Shown here: piece after piece, positions 7,154 to 14,528 of the stretch
How the letters are laid out: each line of letters opens with the position of its first letter
How positions within the stretch are numbered: the first letter of the stretch is position 1
Source: JAICND01 sp035281425
Lineage (GTDB): Bacteria; Actinomycetota; Acidimicrobiia; Spongiisociales; ZC4RG35
NCBI GenBank assembly: GCA_035281425.1
Contig: DATEDX010000125.1
Coordinates: 1 to 19,842 of the forward strand
Length of the DNA: 19,842 nucleotides
Direction of reading: 5' to 3'
Notes under the pieces: generated by a model
Seen by the model: the letters and a program-made list of their open reading frames with translations, nothing else
Databases searched by the model: none
Told to the model about the DNA's origin: nothing
Made by a program: the position numbers and the translations under genes

Positions 7154-7600
7154 ATGGCGGAAGCGACCGTCGAATCGATCGAGATCAAGGCCAGCCCCGA
7201 GGAGGTGTTTGCGGTGGCGGCCGACCTCGACTCGTATCCCGAATGGGCCACCGGGCTGAAAGAGATCGAGGTCCTGGCCCACGATGACCAGGGCCGCGCC
7301 GCCCGCGCCAGGTTCGTGGTGGACGGGATGATCAAGGAGATCACCTACGTCCTCAACTACCGGTACGAGCAGCCCCACACCATGAGCTGGGAGGCCGAGC
7401 CGGGCAGTCCCGACATAAACCAGCTCGAAGGCTCCTACACCTTCCGCGAGGCGGGCGACGGGCTCACCGAGGTGGTGTATGCGTTGAGAGTGGAGCCTTC
7501 CTTCACCATTCCCGGGTTCCTCCGCCGCCAGGCAGAGAAGCAGCTGGTAGGCACCGCCCTGCGGGGCTTACGCAAACGGGTGGAATTGCTCAACGGATGA
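7154..7600 (+). CDS. SRPBCC family protein (START-like / polyketide cyclase type)
   Basis: The 148-residue protein has the full SRPBCC (helix-grip) pattern: an N-terminal strand with TVESIEIKASPEEVFAVAAD, then LDSYPEWATGLKEIEVL. Central strands follow, and a long C-terminal helix (about 122-146, RRQAEKQLVGTALRGLRKRVE). Such proteins bind hydrophobic ligands in a deep cavity, and some are lipid or polyketide cyclase/transfer proteins. I chose ATG 7154 rather than the in-frame GTG at 7151 because GGAGG at 7145-7149 is only one base from the GTG. Even for the ATG the four-base spacing is short. Its TGA overlaps the ATG of the ArsA-like gene (ATGA), so the two are likely co-translated. The ligand is unknown. 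Confidence 0.85.
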   Translation: MAEATVESIEIKASPEEVFAVAADLDSYPEWATGLKEIEVLAHDDQGRAARARFVVDGMIKEITYVLNYRYEQPHTMSWEAEPGSPDINQLEGSYTFREAGDGLTEVVYALRVEPSFTIPGFLRRQAEKQLVGTALRGLRKRVELLNG

Positions 7601-8781
7601 GGATCATCCTCGTCACCGGGAAAGGTGGAGTGGGGAAGACCACGGTGGCTGCCGCCACCGCTCTTCATGCCGCCGATCGTGGTTATCGAGTGTTGGTTTC
7701 TTCCACCGATCCAGCCCACTCCCTCGCCGACGCCCTCGCCACCACCTTGGGCGACGAGCCGCAGCAGGTCACGGAGCGGCTTCACGGTCAGCAGATCGAC
7801 ACCCAAGCCCAACTCGACCGTCACTGGGGGTCGATCCGCGATCAGATCATGTCGGTTTTCGACTGGGGCGGCGTAACCGGCATCGAAGCCGAAGAATTTC
7901 TGGTCTTTCCGGGCATGGACGAGTTGTTCGCCCTCCTCGAAGTCAACCGCCACGCACGAAGCGGCGACTATGACGTGGTGGTGGTCGACTGCGCCCCCAC
8001 CGCCGAAACCCTCCGCCTGCTGTCGCTTCCCGAGGTGCTCTCCTGGTATTTCGAACGGGTGATGCCGGCCGAGCGGCGCCTGATGCGGGCCGCCCGACCC
8101 CTCCTCACCAGGCTCACCGACCTGCCCGTCCCCGAAGACACCGTGTTCCAGGCCGCCCAATCCGTCTTCGAAGGGGTGGAGGAGGTGAAACGGGTGCTGG
8201 CCGACTCCCGGGTCACCTCGGCCCGGTTGGTGGTGAACCCGGAGAAGATGGTGATCGAAGAGGCCCGGCGGACCTTCACCTATCTGGGGCTCTTCGGGTA
8301 CGGGGTCGATGGGGTGGTGGTAAATCGGGTACTACCCGACCTGGTCTCCGACCCCTACTTCGACCGCTGGCGCTCTATCCAAAAAGGCCATCTCGACACC
8401 ATCGACGCCGCCTTCGCCGACGTCCCCCGGCTGCGGCTCCGGCTCTTCGACGACGAGATGGTGGGTCCGGAGCGGCTCCGTCAAATGGCCTCCGAGCTTT
8501 ATGCCGACCTCGACCCCGTAGAGGGCTTGACCGCGCACAGCCCCTTCACCGTCACCGAAAAGAAGGGCGAGGTGGCACTGGAGATGAAGGTACCGTTTGT
8601 AGAGAAGGGTGACCTGGACGTGTTCCGCCATGGACACGAGCTGTACCTCCAGGTGGGACCCTACCGGCGCTCATTTCTCCTTCCCGACAGCCTTCGGCGC
8701 CGGCAAGTGACCCGGGCCCAACTCGACCACGGAGTTCTGCGGGTCACATTCGAAAGCCAGGCCAAGCGACCCCGCCGATGA
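7597..8781 (+). CDS. ArsA/GET3-like ATPase with C-terminal HSP20-like domain
   Basis: This 394-residue P-loop ATPase belongs to the ArsA/TRC40 (SIMIBI) class. It has the deviant Walker A TGKGGVGKTT (7-16), switch I STDPAHSLADAL (36-47, with the probable hydrolytic D45) and switch II VVDCAPTAETLRLL (129-142, D131). The C-terminal stretch from about 320 (a strand-rich segment ending VLRVTFE near 387) matches the small HSP20-like domain attached to many bacterial ArsA-like proteins. The only cysteine is C132 in switch II. There is therefore no arsenite site of the ArsA type and no GET3 CxxC zinc pair, so arsenic export is unlikely. It overlaps the SRPBCC gene upstream (ATGA) and the 63-residue gene downstream (ATGA). 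The function in actinobacteria is not established; targeting or chaperoning of a hydrophobic client is plausible. Confidence 0.9.
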   Translation: MRIILVTGKGGVGKTTVAAATALHAADRGYRVLVSSTDPAHSLADALATTLGDEPQQVTERLHGQQIDTQAQLDRHWGSIRDQIMSVFDWGGVTGIEAEEFLVFPGMDELFALLEVNRHARSGDYDVVVVDCAPTAETLRLLSLPEVLSWYFERVMPAERRLMRAARPLLTRLTDLPVPEDTVFQAAQSVFEGVEEVKRVLADSRVTSARLVVNPEKMVIEEARRTFTYLGLFGYGVDGVVVNRVLPDLVSDPYFDRWRSIQKGHLDTIDAAFADVPRLRLRLFDDEMVGPERLRQMASELYADLDPVEGLTAHSPFTVTEKKGEVALEMKVPFVEKGDLDVFRHGHELYLQVGPYRRSFLLPDSLRRRQVTRAQLDHGVLRVTFESQAKRPRR

Positions 8782-8969
8782 GCAGCGACAGCGAGGTGGT
8801 AGCGGCTCTCCGCCGAGCCGGGAGGCGAGCCGCCGTACACCTGCTGCGGGCAGCCATCGAGGCCCTCCGAGCCTTCGAGGTCCTGGTTGAGGAACTGGCC
8901 CGGATCGGAGCCGACGGGGAGGACCATTCCGACGAGCCCGGCTCGCGCCAGCAGATCGACGTCGAGTGA
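8778..8969 (+). CDS. Small helical protein of 63 residues, function unknown
   Basis: This protein sits between the ArsA-like ATPase and the ROK kinase, with ATGA overlap at its start and GTGA overlap at its end. That is strong evidence that it is translated. Residues 7-44 form one long amphipathic Ala/Leu/Arg-rich helix (VVAALRRAGRRAAVHLLRAA, then further Leu/Glu). The last 18 residues are acidic and polar. I recognise no domain. It may correspond to the short conserved proteins seen at this position in other actinobacteria, some annotated as DUF5304-like, but this is from memory and unverified. A partner or regulator role for the ATPase is a reasonable guess from position. Confidence 0.7.
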   Translation: MSSDSEVVAALRRAGRRAAVHLLRAAIEALRAFEVLVEELARIGADGEDHSDEPGSRQQIDVE

Positions 8970-9817
8970 CCACCACCATCGGCATCGACATCGGCGGCAC
9001 CCTCATCAAAGGTCTGCGCCTGGGAGAGGGAGGCGACGTCGAGGCCCGGGACACTGCTCCGGTCCCCGACACCCCCCAAGCCTTATTGGAGGCGGCGGGC
9101 GACATGGTGGATCTGATGCGTGACACCACCACCTCCTCGGTGGGAGTGGGGATGGCGGGACTGGTCCGCTGGCCCCAAGGTACTTTCGTCTGGGGTCCTC
9201 ACCTTCCCTGGCTCGACCTGCCCATGGGCAGCTATCTGCGAGAGCGAATGCGCCTACCGGTCAGCGTCGACAACGATGCCAATTGCGCCGTCGTGGCGGA
9301 GGTGGAGCAAGGGTCGGCCCAGGGGGCCCGTCATGTGGTGTTAATCACCATCGGAACCGGGATCGGAAGCGGGCTCTACCTTGACGGCCGGCTTTATCGC
9401 GGGTCGTCATTCGCCGGCGAGTTGGGGCATTTGACCCTGGCCGCCGGCGGACCACCCTGCGCCTGCGGGGGTAGGGGGTGCTGGGAAACCGTTGTCTCCA
9501 ATGCTCAGCTGGAGCCATGGCTGGAACCGGCCCGAGCCGGCGACGAAGAAGCCCGCCGTCAGTTGGCGCGCATAGGCGAATGGTTGGGCCGGGGCCTGAC
9601 TCTGATCGCCACCGCCCTCGACCCCGACCTGTTCGTGGTCGGAGGCGGGGGAGGAGCTTCAGCCGGAGAATTCCTCCTCCCTCCGGCCCGCACGGCGGTG
9701 GCGCAGGCCTGGTCGGGTTCTCGGTTCCGAGAACCCATCCCGGTGGTAGCGGCCGCGGCTGGTGCTTGGGCAGGAGCATTGGGTGCGGCGCTCATGGCCC
9801 GGCAAACCCCCGGCTAG
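8966..9817 (+). CDS. glk: ROK family glucokinase
   Basis: This enzyme phosphorylates glucose to glucose-6-phosphate with ATP (or polyphosphate in some actinobacteria). The 283-residue protein has the ATP phosphate-binding motif GIDIGGTLIKG (6-16), the catalytic aspartate D104 in VDNDANCAV, and the second phosphate motif TIGTGIGSG (128-136). The ROK signature carries E152 and H155 in GELGHL and the zinc ligands C165, C167 and C172 in CACGGRGC. There is no N-terminal helix-turn-helix, so it is a kinase and not a ROK repressor. It is slightly shorter than the usual 310-320 residues. The GTG start overlaps the stop of the upstream small gene (GTGA). Sugar specificity for glucose is the best guess for this clade; another hexose is possible. 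Confidence 0.88.
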   Translation: MTTTIGIDIGGTLIKGLRLGEGGDVEARDTAPVPDTPQALLEAAGDMVDLMRDTTTSSVGVGMAGLVRWPQGTFVWGPHLPWLDLPMGSYLRERMRLPVSVDNDANCAVVAEVEQGSAQGARHVVLITIGTGIGSGLYLDGRLYRGSSFAGELGHLTLAAGGPPCACGGRGCWETVVSNAQLEPWLEPARAGDEEARRQLARIGEWLGRGLTLIATALDPDLFVVGGGGGASAGEFLLPPARTAVAQAWSGSRFREPIPVVAAAAGAWAGALGAALMARQTPG

Positions 9818-9832
9818 GGCCGCAGAGCGACC

Positions 9833-9838
9833 TATGCT
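9833..9838 (+). promoter_or_regulatory. Candidate internal -10 element before the DUF1232 gene
   Basis: TATGCT lies ten bases before the ATG at 9849, inside the 31-bp gap after the glucokinase gene. It would give a transcript with a leader of only about three or four bases. It overlaps the alternative start ATG at 9834, which argues for the later start. Confidence 0.35.
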
Positions 9839-9848
9839 CGCTGGAGCG

Positions 9849-10322
9849 ATGGACCCAGTGAACGAGCCAGCCAAGAAACCCATCAATACGGCCGGCACCT
9901 CCGGCACCGTCCGGGCCGACGAGGTCATACCCCCGGGGGGAAGCGCTTCCCTGCAAGTGCGGCAACTGGCCCGTGACGCCGTCTTCTTGCTTCCCAACCT
10001 TTTGAAGTTGCTCGGACGCCTCATCAAAGACCCCCGGGTGCCGCGTCGGTCGAAGTTGGTTCTGGGCGCCGCCATCGCCTACGTCGCCTCTCCGGTGGAC
10101 CTCATCCCGGAGGTAATCCCGGTGGCCGGGGTAGTCGACGACATCTTCCTCATCGCCTTCTCCCTCAACCACCTGATCAAACGTGCCGGCAGTGAAGTGG
10201 TGACCGAACACTGGGACGGACCGCAGGACTTGTTGGGCCTGATCAGCAACGTCCTCGACACGGTGGCCGATTTGGTCCCGGCTCGGATCCGTCGCACCCT
10301 GGGGCGCCTGGCCGGGGAGTGA
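9849..10322 (+). CDS. DUF1232 (YkvA-like) membrane-associated protein
   Basis: The 157-residue protein contains the DUF1232 core at about residues 67-110: a hydrophobic helix, then AYVASPVDLIPEVIPVAGVVDD and IFLIAFSLNHLI. The SPxDLIPexIPxxGxxDD pattern is diagnostic. The family is widespread and small, with one or two membrane-associated helices and no firm biochemical function. The first 35 residues are polar and probably disordered. Two in-frame starts exist, ATG 9834 and ATG 9849. I chose 9849 because the first ATG falls within a TATGCT -10-like element; the ambiguity adds or removes only five residues. The stop overlaps the GTG of the next gene (GTGA). Confidence 0.82.
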   Translation: MDPVNEPAKKPINTAGTSGTVRADEVIPPGGSASLQVRQLARDAVFLLPNLLKLLGRLIKDPRVPRRSKLVLGAAIAYVASPVDLIPEVIPVAGVVDDIFLIAFSLNHLIKRAGSEVVTEHWDGPQDLLGLISNVLDTVADLVPARIRRTLGRLAGE

Positions 10323-11128
10323 CCACCCCGGTCTCCCTGACCGTCCCCCAATTCACCGCCAATCCTGGCCCCCTGGCGGAACTGGCGGGCTGGGCTCCGA
10401 CCGCAGGCATTGCCGGTCTCTTCGCTTTCGACCACCTCGTCCCTATCGGGGATCCGAAGCGACCGGTGTTGGAAGGGGTGGCCACCCTCGGACTGCTGGC
10501 GGCGATCTCACCTCCAGCACTGCGGGTGGGGTCGCTGGTGATGCGGGTCTCGTTGCGTCCGCCACCGGTAACCGCGGCCGTGGCTCAGACCCTCTCGGCC
10601 GTGGCTCTGGCACCGCCGGTCTTGGGATTGGGGGTTGGTGATCGCTTCTCGGAGGAGGAGGGGGCACGCTTCGATTTGGTTCCGCCGGGGCTCGATGAGC
10701 GGTTGGGACTACTGGAAGAGACCATCGGCCTGGTGCGGGAGAGAGCCCCGGCCGCCGAGATCTGGGTGGGAGGCATCCATCCTCGGGTCCGGCGGGCCGC
10801 GCTGTTGGCCGATGGCTGGAACGGATGGAGTTTGGAACCCGACGAGCTGACCCGGTTGACCGAAGAGTTGCGGGGGGAGAGTTCGGGTCTCAAGCTGACC
10901 TGGGGGGGCGGGGTCTTGCTCGCTTCCAGCCAGGCCGAGCTGGGCGAGATGTTGGAACGGCGGTCCGCCATCGCGGCGAACCAGCCCATTTCCGGCACCC
11001 CTCCTCAGATCGTGGAGGAGCTCTCCCGCCGGGCCCAGCTCGTCGACGAGCTGGTGGTGTCGGTCCTTCCCAACCGTCGAGCGACCTGGGACCTATTCGC
11101 CGGAGAGGTCTTACCCCACCTCGACTGA
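10319..11128 (+). CDS. Luciferase-like (LLM class) flavin-dependent oxidoreductase
   Basis: The 269-residue protein has the TIM-barrel pattern of bacterial luciferase-like monooxygenases. The N-terminal strand is followed by the GIAGLFAFDHLVPIG segment (about 30-44). LRVGSLVMRVSLRPP (68-82) matches the usual GTxVxxxxxRxP strand. The turn APPVLGLGVGDRFSEEE (98-114) corresponds to the family's R(x)xLGxGxGW-type motif, and AEIWVGGIHPRVRRAALLADGWNGW (145-169) to the typical GG-x-RxLRxAAxxADGWN motif. In actinobacteria many such proteins use coenzyme F420 rather than FMN, and the sequence alone does not decide this. It is shorter than the usual 290-340 residues, mostly in the middle. It is the last gene of the 6039-11128 run and has GTGA overlap with the DUF1232 gene. 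Confidence 0.82.
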   Translation: MTTPVSLTVPQFTANPGPLAELAGWAPTAGIAGLFAFDHLVPIGDPKRPVLEGVATLGLLAAISPPALRVGSLVMRVSLRPPPVTAAVAQTLSAVALAPPVLGLGVGDRFSEEEGARFDLVPPGLDERLGLLEETIGLVRERAPAAEIWVGGIHPRVRRAALLADGWNGWSLEPDELTRLTEELRGESSGLKLTWGGGVLLASSQAELGEMLERRSAIAANQPISGTPPQIVEELSRRAQLVDELVVSVLPNRRATWDLFAGEVLPHLD

Positions 11129-11165
11129 GGACCGGGCTGAGAAAGAGACTCTCCTTGACCACCTT

Positions 11166-11270
11166 CTGCGCGTAAAAGCCCGTCTCAGCGACGGAATTTC
11201 CCGCGCAGTTCAAGAGGGTGCTCGGTTCCGTGCGGATTTTTCCGTCGCTACGACGGAAAAATCCGCGCAG
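11166..11270. repeat. Pair of related long palindromes (REP-like or terminator)
   Basis: Hairpin 1 pairs 11166-11172 with 11202-11208 (CTGCGCG/CGCGCAG) and continues as 11175-11177/11197-11199 and 11180-11184/11190-11194. Hairpin 2 is stronger: 11232-11247 (GCGGATTTTTCCGTCG) is a perfect 16-bp match to 11251-11266 with a CTA loop. It extends to 11228-11270 with one G-T pair and one mismatch. The right arms of the two hairpins, 11190-11208 and 11252-11270, agree at 15 of 19 positions. There is no U-tract after either stem. They lie between the luciferase-like gene and alaC. A bidirectional-insulating terminator, a REP-type mobile element remnant or a regulatory RNA are all possible. Confidence 0.75.
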
Positions 11271-11309
11271 GTGGTTGGGCGGCGAAGCGGTGCTCGACGC
11301 CTGGCCCGG

Positions 11310-11315
11310 TAGCCT
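11310..11315 (+). promoter_or_regulatory. Candidate -10 element for the alaC-fab operon
   Basis: TAGCCT lies nine bases before the ATG at 11325, and no ribosome site sits between them. The same hexamer precedes the 6039 gene and dinB. No clear -35 was seen. Confidence 0.38.
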
Positions 11316-11324
11316 TGCCGGCCC

Positions 11325-12497
11325 ATGGACTTCCGACGGATCGACCACCTGCCCCCCTATGTCTTCGGGGCGGTCAACGACCGTAAGCTGGCGGCCCGCC
11401 GGGCCGGGGAGGACATCATCGACCTCGGCTTCGGGAACCCCGACATCCCCTCCCAGCCCGAGGTGGTAGAGAAGCTGGTGGAAGCCGCCCGCAACCCTCG
11501 CAACCACCGATACTCGGTCTCCCGGGGCCTACCCAACTTACGCCGGGCGGTGGCCGATCGGTATCGACGTCGCTTTGCGGTAGAACTCGACCCGGAAACG
11601 GAGGTCATTGCCACCATCGGGGCCAAAGAGGGCCTCTCCCATCTGATGTGGACCGCGGTCCAGCCAGGCGATGTGGCGGTAGTGCCGGAACCCTCGTATC
11701 CGATTCATATCTACGCGCCGGCTTTGGCGGGGGCCGAGGTCCGGCGGGCCCCGGTGGCCTCCGACCAAGCCTATTTCGATCATCTCGGTGCCATCTTTGA
11801 AGATGCCTGGCCCCGACCTCGGGTCATCATTGTGTCGTTCCCTCACAACCCCACCACCACGGTTGTCGACCTCGACTTCTTTCGGCGGTTGGTCGATCTG
11901 GCTCGGGAACACGAAGTACTGGTGGTGCACGACTTCGCCTATGCCGACATCGCCTTCGACGGCTACCGGCCCCCTTCCTTGCTCGAGGTACCCGGTGCCA
12001 AGGAGGTGGCGGTCGAGCTCTACACCCTGACCAAGGGACACTCGATGGCCGGGTGGAGGATGGGTTTCGTGGTCGGCAACGAGGCGGCGGTGCAGGCGCT
12101 GGCCAAGCTGAAGAGCTACCTCGACTATGGGACCTTCCAGCCCATCCAGATCGCCTCCATCATCGCCCTCAACGAAGGCGACGAATATGTCGAGGAGGTC
12201 AACGAGATCTATCGCCGGCGGAGAGACGTACTCGTGGAGGGGTTGGAACGCAACGGGTGGAAGATGGACAAGCCTCTCGGAACGATGTTCTGCTGGGCTC
12301 CGATTCCCGACCCCTACCAGGAGTTGGGATCGATGGGTTTCGCCCTCCACCTGCTCGACCAGGCCAAGGTAGCGGTCAGTCCCGGGGTGGGTTTCGGTCC
12401 CTCGGGGGACGGCCACGTCCGGTTTGCCCTGGTGGAGAACGAACACCGCATCTCCCAGGCCGTCCGGGGTATCAAGAAGGCGCTCGACCGGCTGTGA
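11325..12497 (+). CDS. alaC: PLP-dependent alanine transaminase (AlaC type)
   Basis: The 390-residue class I aminotransferase is very like the E. coli AlaC group. Shared features are the RIDHLPPYVF opening, GFGNPD, TIGAKEGLSHLM, PSYPIHIY, FPHNPT with N175, VHDFAYADIAFDG with D203 and Y206, and the C-terminal VRFALVENEHRI. AlaC transfers the amino group between glutamate and pyruvate; LL-diaminopimelate aminotransferases are close relatives. The PLP lysine is K237 in LTKGHSMAGWRMGF, where E. coli-type members read LSKSYNMAGWR. R245 binds the substrate carboxylate. The ATG at 11325 fits the conserved N-terminus. It is the first gene of a run that continues with threonine aldolase 31 bp downstream and then the fab genes. 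Confidence 0.88.
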   Translation: MDFRRIDHLPPYVFGAVNDRKLAARRAGEDIIDLGFGNPDIPSQPEVVEKLVEAARNPRNHRYSVSRGLPNLRRAVADRYRRRFAVELDPETEVIATIGAKEGLSHLMWTAVQPGDVAVVPEPSYPIHIYAPALAGAEVRRAPVASDQAYFDHLGAIFEDAWPRPRVIIVSFPHNPTTTVVDLDFFRRLVDLAREHEVLVVHDFAYADIAFDGYRPPSLLEVPGAKEVAVELYTLTKGHSMAGWRMGFVVGNEAAVQALAKLKSYLDYGTFQPIQIASIIALNEGDEYVEEVNEIYRRRRDVLVEGLERNGWKMDKPLGTMFCWAPIPDPYQELGSMGFALHLLDQAKVAVSPGVGFGPSGDGHVRFALVENEHRISQAVRGIKKALDRL

Positions 12498-12512
12498 ACC
12501 AGGTTCGACCAC

Positions 12513-12521
12513 GGAGGGAGG
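12513..12521 (+). promoter_or_regulatory. Strong ribosome binding site fixing the ltaE start
   Basis: GGAGGGAGG ends seven bases before the GTG at 12529. This favours that start over the longer open frame that begins inside alaC. Confidence 0.8.
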
Positions 12522-12528
12522 CAATCCA

Positions 12529-13572
12529 GTGAGTTTTCCGGACGGCACCGCCGATTTCCGCTCCGACACTGTCACCCGGCCCACTCCCGAGATGCGGCGG
12601 GCCATGGCCGAAGCCGAGGTGGGCGACGATGTCTACTCCGACGACCCCACTGTCAATGCCCTGGAGGAAGAATCGGCTGCGGTGGTGGGGAAAGAGGCCG
12701 CCATCTATGTGCCCAGCGGCACGATGGGAAACCAACTGGCGATCATGCTCCAGACCCAGCCTGGCGACGACGTCCTCTGCGATCCCGGGATCCACTCCCG
12801 CAACGTTGAAAAGGGGGCCGCTTCTGCCCTTTCGGGGGTGGCATTTCGAGTGGTCGACGCCCCCGATGGCCGGATCACCTCCGACCAAGTCGAGGAGGCC
12901 ATGGCCCTGGCCGGGTTCTTTCCCCGCATCCGGTTGATGGTGTGGGAGAACACCCACAACCTGTCGGGAGGGAAGGTGGTCCCGCTTCCGGTCATGGAGA
13001 CCACCAGCGCCGTCGCCCGCCGCCACGGGCTCTCCATCCATCTCGACGGGGCCCGGATCTTCAACGCCGTAGCCGCCTCCGGCATCCCCGCCGACCGGTT
13101 CGCAGCCCTGTCCGACACCGTCCAGTTCTGCTTCTCCAAAGGTCTGGGAGCGCCGGTCGGATCGATCTTGTGTGGACCGGCCGACCTCATCGCCGAAGCC
13201 AGATATCTGCGCAAGCGCCTGGGGGGAGCGATGCGACAAGCGGGGGTAATAGCCGCCGCCGCTCGCATCGCTCTTCGTGACCGGGACCGTTTGGGTGAGG
13301 ACCATGAGCTGGCCACTTACCTGGCGGCCGAGCTGGGGCAGATCGCCGGGGAAGCGGTCGACCAGAAGCAAGTGGAGACCAACATGGTGCAGCTCGACAC
13401 CCGCCGCTTGCCGGTGGCCTTCCCCGCCTGGAAAGCAGAATTGGACCGAGCTTCGATCAAGGTCAATCCTCCCTTCGGTAGCACCATCCGGCTCGTCACC
13501 CATCGCGACGTCAACCCGAGCGACGCCGACCGCCTGGTGGCCACCTTGGCCCAGGCCATCGCCCACAACTGA
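12529..13572 (+). CDS. ltaE: Low-specificity L-threonine aldolase
   Basis: The enzyme cleaves L-threonine and L-allo-threonine to glycine and acetaldehyde with PLP. From the GTG at 12529 the protein has 347 residues, the usual length. Landmarks: FRSDTVTRPTPEMRRAM (10-26), GDDVYSDDPTVNALEE (32-47), VPSGTMGNQLA (61-71), H89 as the likely ring-stacking residue, ENTHNLSGG (140-148), HLDGARIFNA with D173 and R176, and CFSKGLGAPVGS with the PLP lysine K204. The frame stays open upstream into alaC, but the strong ribosome site and the conserved N-terminus support 12529. fabD follows after two bases. Its place ahead of fabD is unusual for a glycine-forming enzyme; shared expression is more likely than shared chemistry. 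Confidence 0.93.
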   Translation: MSFPDGTADFRSDTVTRPTPEMRRAMAEAEVGDDVYSDDPTVNALEEESAAVVGKEAAIYVPSGTMGNQLAIMLQTQPGDDVLCDPGIHSRNVEKGAASALSGVAFRVVDAPDGRITSDQVEEAMALAGFFPRIRLMVWENTHNLSGGKVVPLPVMETTSAVARRHGLSIHLDGARIFNAVAASGIPADRFAALSDTVQFCFSKGLGAPVGSILCGPADLIAEARYLRKRLGGAMRQAGVIAAAARIALRDRDRLGEDHELATYLAAELGQIAGEAVDQKQVETNMVQLDTRRLPVAFPAWKAELDRASIKVNPPFGSTIRLVTHRDVNPSDADRLVATLAQAIAHN

Positions 13573-13574
13573 CC

Positions 13575-14513
13575 GTGGGTTACGCGGTTCTCTTCCCCGG
13601 ACAAGGCAGCCAATTCCCTGGGATGGGCGCCGACCTCTTCTCCCATCGCCGGGACCTGTTGGGGGAGCGAGCCGATCAGGTTCTCGGCTGGTCGCTCGAA
13701 GAGATGTGCCTGGAGGCGCCGATCGAGGTGTTGACCCGGACCGAACACGCCCAGCCGGCGATCTTTGCGGTCTCCTTTGCCCTTTGGGATGAGTTGGCTT
13801 CCCGCTTGCCCGTCCCGCCCACCGCCGGGGCCGGCCACTCTCTGGGTGAATACACCGCCTTGGCGGCCGCCTCGGTCCTGTCCTACGACGACGCTTTGGC
13901 CCTGGTGGCGGCCAGAGGGCGGGCGATGGCGGCGGCGGCCGATGCCGAACCTTCCGGGATGGCGGCGGTGTTGGGGGTGACCGACGAGGTGGCCGAGGAG
14001 GTGGCGGCTTCCCGCCGCCGGGAGGGGGGTCGACTATATGTGGCCAATCGCAACGCTCCCGGTCAGGTGGTACTGGCCGGCGCCGTCACCGATTTGGAGT
14101 GGCTGCAACGGGAAGCCTCGGCTCTGGGACTACGCCGGGTGATTCCCCTGCAGGTGGCCGGAGCCTTTCACACCCCGTTCATGGCGGCCGCCGCCGACAG
14201 CCTCCGCCTCACCGCCGAAGGGATGACGTTTCATCCCCCCACCTTTCCCGTCTACACCAACGTGTCCGCTTCCCCCTTGCCCTCGGTCGAAGGGATCGCG
14301 AAGACCCTCCACTCCCAAGTGGTCTCGCCGGTGCTCTTCGCCCAGTCGCTTTCCGCCATGAACCGGCGAGGCATTGGGCATTTCCTCCATGTCGGGCCGG
14401 GGGATGTAACCGCCGGCCTGGCTCGAAAGTCGGTAACAGATGCAGCTACTTTCGTCGTCTCCGATCTAGCCACAATCGCTCCCGCGCTCGATTGGCTCGG
14501 TACCATCGGTTGA
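13575..14513 (+). CDS. fabD: Malonyl-CoA:ACP transacylase
   Basis: FabD moves malonyl from CoA to the acyl carrier protein to supply chain extension. The 312-residue length is standard. The N-terminal LFPGQGSQFPGMG (6-18) holds the oxyanion glutamine Q10. The nucleophile is S89 in GHSLGEYTA, the malonyl-carboxylate arginine is R114 in AARGRAM, and the catalytic histidine is H199 in GAFHTPFM. The GTG start lies two bases after the ltaE stop, so coupling is likely. fabH follows after 15 bp. The product matches a discrete type II enzyme rather than a polyketide synthase domain. Confidence 0.96.
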   Translation: MGYAVLFPGQGSQFPGMGADLFSHRRDLLGERADQVLGWSLEEMCLEAPIEVLTRTEHAQPAIFAVSFALWDELASRLPVPPTAGAGHSLGEYTALAAASVLSYDDALALVAARGRAMAAAADAEPSGMAAVLGVTDEVAEEVAASRRREGGRLYVANRNAPGQVVLAGAVTDLEWLQREASALGLRRVIPLQVAGAFHTPFMAAAADSLRLTAEGMTFHPPTFPVYTNVSASPLPSVEGIAKTLHSQVVSPVLFAQSLSAMNRRGIGHFLHVGPGDVTAGLARKSVTDAATFVVSDLATIAPALDWLGTIG

Positions 14514-14528
14514 CCAGAGGGAGGGTTC

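Noticed and set aside
11538..12605. Minus-strand open frame of 355 codons opposite alaC
   Set aside because: It is a shadow frame; the plus strand encodes an unmistakable aminotransferase with all catalytic residues.
12472..13566. Minus-strand open frame of 364 codons opposite ltaE
   Set aside because: It is a shadow of the real plus-strand gene: no domain is present, and the antisense frame stays open because of the GC-rich third codon position.
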